The translations under genes were made by a program, and so were the position numbers. This document shows, one piece after another, positions 35,172 to 41,735 of a stretch of 64,000 nucleotides of DNA. Below the pieces are notes generated by a model that worked only from the letters and a program-made list of their open reading frames with translations, searched no databases and was not told the origin of the DNA. This DNA is from Pseudomonas plecoglossicida NBRC 103162 = DSM 15088. Lineage in GTDB: Bacteria; Pseudomonadota; Gammaproteobacteria; Pseudomonadales; Pseudomonadaceae. The stretch lies in NCBI RefSeq assembly GCF_000730665.1, contig NZ_BBIV01000009.1, positions 124,001-188,000 on the forward strand, in the 5' to 3' direction. How positions within the stretch are numbered: the first letter of the stretch is position 1; every line of letters begins with the position of its first letter.

Positions 35172-36491
35172 ATGGATAACGCCACCTCCCTGCCAACAGG
35201 GGCGGCCATCGCGCCCGCCGCTGAAAAAACCACCGCCAGCCGCCTCAAGTCGATCTTCAGTGGTTCCATCGGCAACATGGTCGAATGGTACGACTGGTAC
35301 GTCTACGCCGCATTCTCGCTGTACTTCGCCAAAGCCTTCTTCCCGGCAGGCGACTCCACTGCACAATTGCTCAACACCGCCGCGATCTTCGCCGTGGGCT
35401 TCCTCATGCGCCCGATCGGTGGCTGGCTGATGGGCCTGTACGCCGACCGCAAAGGCCGCAAGGCGGCACTGATGGCCTCGGTCCTGCTGATGTGCGCAGG
35501 CTCGCTGGTCATCGCCCTGACCCCGGGTTATGAAACCATCGGCGTCGCCGCCCCCATCCTGCTGGTCATCGCCCGCCTGATGCAGGGCCTGTCGGTAGGT
35601 GGCGAATACGGCACCTCGGCCACCTACCTCAGCGAAATGGCCAGCAAGGACCGTCGTGGCTTCTTCTCCAGCTTCCAGTACGTGACCCTGATCTCCGGCC
35701 AGCTCATCGCCCTGGCGGTGCTGATCGTGCTGCAGCAGACCCTGACTACCGAGCAGCTGTATGCCTGGGGCTGGCGTGTACCCTTCGTGATCGGCGCGCT
35801 GTGCGCGGTGGTTGCCCTGTACCTGCGCCGCGGCATGGAAGAGACCGCCTCGTTCAGCAAGAAGGAAAAGGCCAAGGAAAGCCTGATGCGCACCCTGATG
35901 CGTCATCCCAAGGAACTGATGACCGTGGTCGGTCTGACCATGGGCGGTACCCTGGCCTTCTACACCTACACCACCTACATGCAGAAGTACCTGGTGAACA
36001 CCGTAGGGATGAGCATCAGCGACTCGACCACCATCTCGGCGGCCACACTGTTCCTGTTCATGTGCTTGCAACCGGTGATCGGCGGCCTGTCGGACAAGAT
36101 CGGCCGTCGTCCGATCCTGATCGCCTTCGGTGTGCTCGGCACCCTGTTCACCGTACCGATCCTCAGCACCCTGCACACCATCCAGTCCTGGTGGGGCGCG
36201 TTCTTCCTGATCATGGCGGCGCTGATCATCGTCAGCGGCTACACCTCGATCAACGCCGTGGTCAAAGCCGAACTGTTCCCGACCGAGATCCGCGCCCTGG
36301 GCGTCGGCCTGCCGTATGCACTGACCGTGTCGATCTTCGGCGGCACCGCCGAGTACGTGGCCCTGTGGTTCAAGAGCGCCGGCATGGAAAGCGGTTTCTA
36401 CTGGTACGTCACCGCGTGCATCGCCTGCTCGCTGTTGGTGTATGCGACCATGAAAGACACCAAGCAGCATTCGCGGATTACGACTGACTGA
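35172..36491 (+). CDS. kgtP: MFS organic-acid:H+ symporter, KgtP (2-oxoglutarate permease) type
   Basis: Twelve-helix permease of the metabolite:H+ symporter family, 439 residues. I start at 35172 (MDNATSLPTGAAIAPAAEKT), after AGAAGG by 8 bases. Family features are GNMVEWYDWYVYAAFSLYFAK, MRPIGGWLMGLYADRKGRK and [22 protein letters not shown]. The likely substrate is 2-oxoglutarate, by similarity to E. coli KgtP and by its place behind a DctBD/MifSR-like pair. Another member of the same family, pcaT, lies at 59.8-61.1 kb, so the exact substrate is inferred. Confidence 0.9.
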   Translation: MDNATSLPTGAAIAPAAEKTTASRLKSIFSGSIGNMVEWYDWYVYAAFSLYFAKAFFPAGDSTAQLLNTAAIFAVGFLMRPIGGWLMGLYADRKGRKAALMASVLLMCAGSLVIALTPGYETIGVAAPILLVIARLMQGLSVGGEYGTSATYLSEMASKDRRGFFSSFQYVTLISGQLIALAVLIVLQQTLTTEQLYAWGWRVPFVIGALCAVVALYLRRGMEETASFSKKEKAKESLMRTLMRHPKELMTVVGLTMGGTLAFYTYTTYMQKYLVNTVGMSISDSTTISAATLFLFMCLQPVIGGLSDKIGRRPILIAFGVLGTLFTVPILSTLHTIQSWWGAFFLIMAALIIVSGYTSINAVVKAELFPTEIRALGVGLPYALTVSIFGGTAEYVALWFKSAGMESGFYWYVTACIACSLLVYATMKDTKQHSRITTD

Positions 36492-36514
36492 CAGTGATCC
36501 AGCGGTTCAAAACG

Positions 36515-36546
36515 AGGGGCGTCCAGACGATGGGCGCCCTTTTTTA
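36515..36546 (+). terminator. Terminator after kgtP
   Basis: A 10-bp stem with two G-T wobbles (36515-36524 with 36532-36541) ends in a run of six to seven T. It stands 23 bases past the kgtP stop and isolates the following fic gene. Confidence 0.85.
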
Positions 36547-36558
36547 ATTATCTTCGCC

Positions 36559-36633
36559 GTCCAGTGAGCCGAATAATAACCCTATTCGGCTCATTCCATG
36601 AGCCGAATAGGGTTATTATTCGGCTCACTGGAC
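36559..36633. repeat. Perfect palindrome with 36-bp arms in front of fic
   Basis: Two identical inverted arms of 36 bases (36559-36594 and 36598-36633) are separated by TCC. Each arm is itself an inverted repeat of GAGCCGAATA and TATTCGGCTC around a 7-base spacer (dyads at 36566-36592 and 36600-36626), so the half-site occurs four times. It fills the space between the kgtP terminator and the fic ribosome site, so the fic promoter must lie inside it or be read through it. Confidence 0.9.
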
Positions 36634-36647
36634 ACCTCGAGGCGATC

Positions 36648-37787
36648 ATGAACACTCCTTACTGGATCTGGCAGCAACCCGATTGGCCCCATTTCCGATG
36701 GCAACAAGACCAGCTCGCACCCTTGCTTCGCAGCTGCGTCCAGGCTCAAGGGCGTCTACTGGGCAGGATGGGTGCGGTTGATGAGCTCAGCGAGTGCGAA
36801 AACAGGCTCGACACTCTGCTGCAGAACATCATCACTTCGTCGGCAATCGAAGGTGAACAACTGAATGCCAGCTCTGTACGTTCGTCCCTGGCTCGACGAT
36901 TGGGCATGCACGAGCAAGGCGCCACCACGGCCCGCAGTGAAGGGCTCGCGGAGCTGATGCTGGATGCAACGCAAGGATTTGAGCAGCCACTGACGTTGCA
37001 ACGACTGTTCACTTGGCACCAATGGTTGTTCCCTGACCACAGCGACCTGCTGACAAAAGCGATAAGGGTTGGGCAACTGCGCGACGAAGCACCAATGCAA
37101 GTGATTTCTGGCCGCCTTGACCAGCCAACCGTGCATTTCGAGGCCCCGCTCCGCGCCGGCCTGGAAGGTCAACTCGGCAGCTTTCTCGACTGGTTTGCCA
37201 ACAGCCAGCATGCCGCAGAACTCGATCCTCTGCTTCGCGCAGGCATCGCGCACTTCTGGTTTGTCACGCTGCACCCGTTCGATGATGGCAATGGTCGCCT
37301 GACCCGCGCGTTGACTGACCTGGCGCTCGCTCAGGGCGAACGCCAGGTCATTCGTTTCTACGCCATGTCCGCGAGCATCCTCGACGACCGGGCGGGTTAC
37401 TACCGGATCCTGGAAAGCAGCCAGAAAGGCGATCTGGACATCAGCCAATGGCTGATCTGGTTCCTCGAAACGCTGTTGCGCAGCCTCGAACAGGCACTGC
37501 TGCGCATCGACCGGGTGCTGGTCAAGGCCCGGTTCTGGAACGCCCACCGTGCCGATGGACTTTTCCCAGAACAGGTAAAAGTGCTCAACCGCCTGCTGGA
37601 TGGCGGCCCTCGCGGGTTCGAGGACGGCGTCAATGCGGCGCAATACCAGGCAGTAGCCAAGGTTTCCAAGGCTACCGCAACCCGTCACCTTGCAGACCTC
37701 CTGGACAAGGCCTGCCTGGTCCGGCTACCCGGTGGGGGACGCAGCACGCGCTACCAGGTCAATATTCAGGACATCTCCAACGCCTGA
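36648..37787 (+). CDS. Fic-family protein (DUF4172-Fic-winged-helix), putative AMPylase or regulator
   Basis: Fic proteins usually transfer AMP to target proteins. I start at 36648 (MNTPYWIWQQPDWPHFRWQQ), 5 bases after GAGG; the longer frame runs into the palindrome. The 379 residues have an N-terminal DUF4172-like part, an inhibitory-helix motif SSAIEG (residues 64-69, Glu68), the full active motif HPFDDGNGR (His209 to Arg217), and a C-terminal winged-helix-like segment (YQAVAKVSKATATRHLADLLDKACLV compressed to its core AKVSKATATRHLADLL). All catalytic residues are present, so activity restrained by its own helix is expected. The DNA-binding-like tail and the palindrome suggest autoregulation. 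The 3' end overlaps the convergent membrane-protein gene by 22 bases. Confidence 0.9.
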   Translation: MNTPYWIWQQPDWPHFRWQQDQLAPLLRSCVQAQGRLLGRMGAVDELSECENRLDTLLQNIITSSAIEGEQLNASSVRSSLARRLGMHEQGATTARSEGLAELMLDATQGFEQPLTLQRLFTWHQWLFPDHSDLLTKAIRVGQLRDEAPMQVISGRLDQPTVHFEAPLRAGLEGQLGSFLDWFANSQHAAELDPLLRAGIAHFWFVTLHPFDDGNGRLTRALTDLALAQGERQVIRFYAMSASILDDRAGYYRILESSQKGDLDISQWLIWFLETLLRSLEQALLRIDRVLVKARFWNAHRADGLFPEQVKVLNRLLDGGPRGFEDGVNAAQYQAVAKVSKATATRHLADLLDKACLVRLPGGGRSTRYQVNIQDISNA

Positions 37788-38518
37788 CGCGGCTCACGCC
37801 GCTGGTACCAGGTCGCCAGCAGCACCAGTACCAGCAGCACGCCACCGAGTACGGCGGAAGAGCCGATGGTGCCGAAGTCCAGGCCGCCTTTCTCGTGCGG
37901 TTTGGTCAGGAAGTCGCCAAGGGTGGCGCCGAACGGACGGGTCAGCACGAATGCCACCCAGAACAGCACCACGCTCGGGATCCGCGTCCAGTAGCGAGCC
38001 ACCACCACCAGCGCGATGGCACTGCCGATCAGCAGTGCGCCACCGGCAAAGCCAAGCCCCGAATCGTCCGCAAGGTAATCACCCAGAGCAGTACCGAGGG
38101 TGTTGGAGAACAGGATCGCCACCCAGTAGAAAATCTCGCCCGTGCGGTTCTTGATGCGGGTAACGTCCAGCGGGTTGCCGCTCAGGCGCCAGACCAGGAA
38201 GGTCAACAAGAGGATGCCGATGAGGATGGCCGAACCCGCTGCATAACCCAGGCCGAGGGTACGATCCATGAAATCCGACATGGTCGTGCCGGCGGTGCTG
38301 GTGGAAAGGATCACCAGCCAGTAAAGCATCGGATGGTAACGGCGCGAGTAAAGCTGGCCGAGCAAGGTCAGCAGGAACACGCTGATCAGCAGCATCGAGC
38401 TGACCGCATAACCTACGTCAAGGGTCATCGATAGCAGATCCCCGGCCGTCTCGCCCAAGGTAGTGGCGCAGATCTTCATGACCCAGAAAGCCAGTGTGAT
38501 TTGCGGAAGTTTGTTCAT
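37766..38518 (-). CDS. COG4705-type membrane protein with four internal repeats
   Basis: The 250-residue product is mostly hydrophobic with about eight membrane helices. It shows four copies of a short motif spaced through the protein: TTLGETAGDLLS, STAGTTMSDFMD, NTLGTALGDYLA and RPFGATLGDFLT, each preceded by a hydrophobic helix. A Gly-x-Thr and an Asp recur in each copy, so eight polar residues probably face a common pore or site. The family is uncharacterised (COG4705 as I recall). The gene is convergent with fic, overlapping it by 22 bases, and divergent from the repeat-peptide gene. Confidence 0.8.
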   Translation of the reverse strand: MNKLPQITLAFWVMKICATTLGETAGDLLSMTLDVGYAVSSMLLISVFLLTLLGQLYSRRYHPMLYWLVILSTSTAGTTMSDFMDRTLGLGYAAGSAILIGILLLTFLVWRLSGNPLDVTRIKNRTGEIFYWVAILFSNTLGTALGDYLADDSGLGFAGGALLIGSAIALVVVARYWTRIPSVVLFWVAFVLTRPFGATLGDFLTKPHEKGGLDFGTIGSSAVLGGVLLVLVLLATWYQRREPRQALEMS

Positions 38519-38869
38519 TGTTTTGCCGCTCCGGAATAGGTGCGGCGATGGTGATCAGCGGTACCTGAAAAATCGGTTGGCGGTTCATGAAAAAACCGTT
38601 CATCCCTCGAAGAGCGATCATTCGCAGGTCTTAACCCTCGATTAATGACACCTCGTCAGGCTGCAATCTCTGGCGAGGCCTTGTCACTCGCTGGCAGGTT
38701 GGCCCTCACACAAGGTGGCCGACACAGGTGGGATCACGATGAGCGCACCCACTAACATCTATTAAATCGATTGTTTAACGCCATTTTTTGCGCTTTTTAA
38801 TCAAATTAATCGGCGTAGCATGGAACCCATAGAAACAAGCAACCACTCAAACCCAACGGAGCAACGACC
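38519..38869. other. Divergent intergenic region before the repeat-peptide gene
   Basis: About 350 bases without a credible gene. Near the membrane-protein side, GTTCAT occurs twice 15 bases apart (38583-38588, 38598-38603), like a response-regulator direct repeat. Near the repeat-peptide side (38758-38815) an AT-rich stretch contains ATTAA and AATC repeats, unusual for this genome, followed by TAGCAT as a possible -10 box at 38816-38821. No regulator can be named. Confidence 0.45.
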
Positions 38870-39157
38870 ATGAACAACAAACTGATCCTCAGCCTTGCCT
38901 TCTCGGTTTTCGCCACTGGCGCGTTCGCCGAAGATGGTTTCGACCGCACCGGTGCTCACAGCTTCGCAGCAGCACAAAGCCAGACCGCCACCTACGCTGA
39001 AGATGGCTTCGATCGCACCGGCGGCCTACGCTTTGCCGAAGACGGCTTCGACCGCACCGGTGGCCAACGCTTTGCCGAAGACGGCTTTGATCGCACCGGC
39101 GGTCAACGTTTCGCTGAAGATGGCTTCGACCGCACCAACGCCCACCGCATCAGCTGA
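38870..39157 (+). CDS. Small secreted protein made of AEDGFDRT repeats
   Basis: A 95-residue protein with a signal peptide (MNNKLILSLAFSVFATGAFA, predicted cut after Ala20). The mature part contains five copies of EDGFDRT; the last four repeat every 13 residues as AEDGFDRTGGxRF. There is no Cys and no membrane segment. The codons differ between repeats at silent positions while the peptide is kept, so the peptide is under selection and the gene is real. A ribosome site AACGGAG precedes the ATG. I do not recognise a characterised family. It is divergent from the four-repeat membrane protein and followed by a weak terminator. Confidence 0.88.
   Translation: MNNKLILSLAFSVFATGAFAEDGFDRTGAHSFAAAQSQTATYAEDGFDRTGGLRFAEDGFDRTGGQRFAEDGFDRTGGQRFAEDGFDRTNAHRIS
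38996..39154 (+). repeat. 39-bp tandem repeat inside the small secreted protein gene
   Basis: Four in-frame tandem units starting at 38996, 39035, 39074 and 39113, each encoding AEDGFDRT plus a five-residue linker (GGLRF, GGQRF, GGQRF, NAHRI). A fifth, separated copy starts at 38927, with its Ala as the last signal-peptide residue. Confidence 0.92.
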
Positions 39158-39175
39158 TCCCTGATGCGTGCAACC

Positions 39176-39198
39176 AGCCCGGCCTCGGCCGGGTTTGA
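39176..39198 (+). terminator. Probable terminator after the repeat-peptide gene
   Basis: A 6-bp GC stem (CCCGGC/GCCGGG, loop CTCG, 39178-39193) followed by only three T. It lies about 20 bases past the stop. The short T tail makes it a weak case. Confidence 0.5.
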
Positions 39199-39273
39199 TC
39201 ATTTCCAGGCGGGCTCAGGCTTGGCACACTAGCCACCTTGTCCACCAGGAGGTAGGGCCAGCAGGCCCAACAG

Positions 39274-39879
39274 ATGTACTACTACGAACCCGCCAAAGGC
39301 CACGGCCTGCCCCACGACCCGTTCAATGCCATCGTCGGCCCGCGCCCGATCGGCTGGATCTCTTCCCAGGACAGCGAAGGCCGCTTGAACCTCGCGCCCT
39401 ACAGCTTCTTCAACGCCTTCAACTACATTCCACCGATCATCGGTTTCTGCAGCGTCGGGCGCAAAGACAGCCTGAACAATATCGAGCAGACCGGCGAGTT
39501 CGTCTGGAACCTGGCCACCCGCCCCCTGGCCGAAGCCATGAACCAGAGCTGTGCAGCGGTGCCGGCGCAGGTGAACGAGTTCGAGTTGAGCGGGTTGACG
39601 GCGACCCCATCGCGCGTGGTGAGCGTGCCGCGTGTGGGTGAAACGCCGGTGGCATTCGAATGCAAAGTGAGCCAGATCGTCCAGCTCAAGCGTGCCGATC
39701 AGGCGCTGGTGCCGAGCTGGCTGATCCTTGGCGAGGTGGTCGCGGTGCACATCGCCGAGCACCTGCTCAAGGACGGTATCTACGATACCGCCGCCGCCGA
39801 GCCGATCCTGCGCGGCGGAGGCCCTGCGGACTACTTCGAACTGGGCAACCTGTTCAAGATGAGCAGACCCCTGGTGTGA
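39274..39879 (+). CDS. Flavin reductase-like FMN-binding protein
   Basis: A 201-residue protein of the flavin reductase (DIM6/NTAB, split-barrel) family, seen in VGPRPIGWISSQDSEGRLNL, YSFFNAFNYIPPIIGFCS, and EFVWNLATRPLAEAMN. Such proteins reduce or carry FMN for partner oxygenases; this one has no obvious partner nearby. The only strong ribosome site, AGGAGG at 39247-39252, is 21 bases before the ATG, and a 5-bp hairpin (39255-39268) fills the gap. No in-frame start lies closer, so the hairpin may bring the two together. Confidence 0.88.
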   Translation: MYYYEPAKGHGLPHDPFNAIVGPRPIGWISSQDSEGRLNLAPYSFFNAFNYIPPIIGFCSVGRKDSLNNIEQTGEFVWNLATRPLAEAMNQSCAAVPAQVNEFELSGLTATPSRVVSVPRVGETPVAFECKVSQIVQLKRADQALVPSWLILGEVVAVHIAEHLLKDGIYDTAAAEPILRGGGPADYFELGNLFKMSRPLV

Positions 39880-40113
39880 TCACCAGATCAGCTCACCGTC
39901 TTCGCCAACGCCCTTGAGGCGTTCCAGCTCGGCGCAAGCGGCCTCGTCGGCCGCCACGGCCCCCTTGAACACCTGCCCTTCGAGCACCTTGTGAAAGCGC
40001 GGGGCGCCGCCCATGCCCAAGGCCTTGACCGCGATGGCAGCGTTGTAGCCGCCACCTTCCACCGGGACCATTGCCGAAACCGCTTCGAAGTGCGGGAATT
40101 CTCTACGTGCCAT
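39880..40113 (-). CDS. Conserved small protein, unknown function
   Basis: A 77-residue protein beginning MARREFPHFEAVSAMVPVEG at 40113. It is soluble, with a Gly-rich early part and an acidic C-terminal end (ERLKGVGEDGELIW). I recognise no domain. It abuts the end of the flavin reductase gene and lies 56 bases after the monooxygenase-fold gene on the same strand, so the two minus-strand genes may share a transcript. Confidence 0.65.
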   Translation of the reverse strand: MARREFPHFEAVSAMVPVEGGGYNAAIAVKALGMGGAPRFHKVLEGQVFKGAVAADEAACAELERLKGVGEDGELIW

Positions 40114-40169
40114 GTCGCTATCCGCGTCGTTGATCGAGGGGCGGCATTCTACCCCGTGTAGTCCGGCAT

Positions 40170-40463
40170 TCAATCGAAGGTGTGCAGGTCCAGGCTGCTG
40201 ACGACCTGGTCCTGGACCAGCTCGCCGAACACGTCCAGCGTCGGGGAAGCGAAATAGCCACTCATTGCCTGCTGGTCGCACCAGCTACCGCTGAGCAACC
40301 ACAAGTCGGCATCGGCCTGCGAACGCTGCACGCTGAAACTCAGGCAGCCAGGCGTGCGCAACGAAGGTTCGAGCAAGTCGCGCAGGCGCGCGCCAAGCTC
40401 CGCAGAGCGGCCGCTGCTGGCCCGAATGAAAGCCAGGTGGGTGACCGGTTGTGGTAGGGTCAT
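40170..40463 (-). CDS. Antibiotic biosynthesis monooxygenase (ABM)-fold protein
   Basis: A 97-residue dimeric alpha/beta-barrel type protein starting at 40463 (MTLPQPVTHLAFIRASSGRS). Typical ABM features are the first strand HLAFIRA, the helix RSAELGARLRDLLEPSLRTPGCLSFS in its core ELGARLRDLLEPSLRTPGC, and DLWLLSGSWCDQQAMSGYF. Members range from monooxygenases to heme-degrading or detoxifying enzymes, so the reaction is not known. It is divergent from the AraC-family gene across a large inverted repeat, which may control both. Confidence 0.82.
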   Translation of the reverse strand: MTLPQPVTHLAFIRASSGRSAELGARLRDLLEPSLRTPGCLSFSVQRSQADADLWLLSGSWCDQQAMSGYFASPTLDVFGELVQDQVVSSLDLHTFD

Positions 40464-40545
40464 TGCACGATCTCCTTGAAGCACGCGGGCGGTTAACCAG
40501 GCTGCCAAGGTTAGGGGCTGGCCCGCGCGGCGCGTTAGGCCATTA

Positions 40546-40601
40546 CTGCACGCCGCTTGCCTGATCCTGCGGCGCGGCAGGATCAGGCAAGCGACGTGCA
40601 G
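40546..40601. repeat. Near-perfect inverted repeat with 25-bp arms between divergent genes
   Basis: Arms 40546-40570 and 40577-40601 match at 24 of 25 positions around the 6-base spacer GGCGCG. It lies between the ABM-fold gene (start 40463) and the AraC gene (start 40665). It has no T-run, so it is not a terminator, and it differs from the REPs in this window. Confidence 0.85.
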
Positions 40602-40664
40602 CTTTCGACTAGCGCCCGGCATTGCCCAAACCTATGCTGCGACGGTCAGCAGAGGAACGCCACC

Positions 40665-41585
40665 ATGACTACCGCCCCGACCCTCGATCCGGCCCTGGAG
40701 GTGCAACGTCAGGAGCTCGCCGAACTGATCGGCCGGCATGCCGGCGAAATCCACGGCCCGGCATCGGCCATCGACGCGCTCTACCTGGTGCGCTACACGG
40801 AAAATGTCCGCTCGGTACCGACCTTGGCCCAGCCGGCCCTGTGCATCCTCGCCCAGGGCAGCAAGAGCCTGTTCCTCGGTGATGAGCAGTACGCCTACGA
40901 CCCGCTGCACTACATGGTGGTCTCGGTTACCCTGCCGTTGAGCGGCGTGAAACTCGATGCCAGCCCGGAGCACCCAAGCCTTGGCCTGCGCCTGGACCTC
41001 GACCCGGCCGAGATCAGCCAGTTGATCGCCGAGAGCGGGCCGATGCTGGTACCCAACCTGCCTTCCGGCCGTGGGCTGTATGTGGAACGAACCGACCCAC
41101 AGCTGCTGGACGCTCTGTTGCGCCTGGTGTGCCTGCTGGACACGCCGCGCGACATCGGCATGCTGGCACCGCTGATTCGTCGGGAGATTCTCTACCGTTT
41201 GCTGCGAGGGCCTCAAGGCTACCGTTTGTACGAGATTGCCCTGGCCAACAGCCAGACGCACCGGGTTTGCCAGGCCATCACCTGGCTCAACCAGCACTTC
41301 CAGCAACCTCTGCGCATCGAGGACCTGGCGCGGGAGGTCAACCTCAGCACCTCGACCTTGCATCATCGTTTCAAGGCCGTGACCTCGATGAGCCCCTTGC
41401 AGTACCAGAAGCAATTGCGCCTGCAGGAAGCACGGCGGCTGATGCTCAATGACGGGCTTGAAGCGGCAGTGGCGGGCTATCGGGTGGGGTACGAAAGCCC
41501 GTCGCAGTTCAGCCGGGAGTACAGCCGACTGTATGGCGCGCCGCCGATCCGCGATGTGGCGCGCCTGCGCGCCAGCGCGGGCTGA
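40665..41585 (+). CDS. AraC-family transcriptional regulator (AraC_N type)
   Basis: I start at 40665 (MTTAPTLDPALEVQRQELAE), 8 bases after AGAGGA. The 306-residue protein has an N-terminal AraC_N cupin-like domain (PALCILAQGSKSLFLGDEQYAYDP; EHPSLGLRLDLDP) and a C-terminal double helix-turn-helix (RIEDLAREVNLSTSTLHHRFK and AVAGYRVGYESPSQFSREYSRLYG). The 25-bp inverted repeat in front of it and the divergent ABM-fold gene are its likely targets. The inducer is unknown. Confidence 0.92.
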   Translation: MTTAPTLDPALEVQRQELAELIGRHAGEIHGPASAIDALYLVRYTENVRSVPTLAQPALCILAQGSKSLFLGDEQYAYDPLHYMVVSVTLPLSGVKLDASPEHPSLGLRLDLDPAEISQLIAESGPMLVPNLPSGRGLYVERTDPQLLDALLRLVCLLDTPRDIGMLAPLIRREILYRLLRGPQGYRLYEIALANSQTHRVCQAITWLNQHFQQPLRIEDLAREVNLSTSTLHHRFKAVTSMSPLQYQKQLRLQEARRLMLNDGLEAAVAGYRVGYESPSQFSREYSRLYGAPPIRDVARLRASAG

Positions 41586-41597
41586 TTTGCGTCACCA

Positions 41598-41690
41598 CCT
41601 GTGGGAGCCGGCTTGCCGGCGATAGGGCCCTGACAGGTAATGCAACGTTGCCTGTCCCGACCTCATCGCCGGCAAGCTGGCTCCCACAGG
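41598..41690. repeat. REPIN (two inverted CCGGC-type REPs)
   Basis: Inverted REPs at 41598-41629 and 41661-41690, separated by 31 bases, between the AraC gene and the convergent ThDP enzyme gene. The flanks GATAGGGCC and GACCTCATC are also conserved in the REPIN at 53963. Confidence 0.9.
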
Positions 41691-41735
41691 GGTTTCGCAT
41701 CAGTCTTCAAGACTTGCTCCCCGAGTGACCGCGCA

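Noticed and set aside
38996..39154. CRISPR-like array in the 39-bp repeats
   Set aside because: The units are contiguous without spacers, in frame, and vary at silent positions, so they are protein-coding tandem repeats.
40534..40601. Integron attC-like site (GTTAGGC next to a large inverted repeat)
   Set aside because: GTTAGGC is on the wrong side of the inverted repeat for an attC site, no matching RYYYAAC box flanks the other side, and no integrase or cassette array is present.
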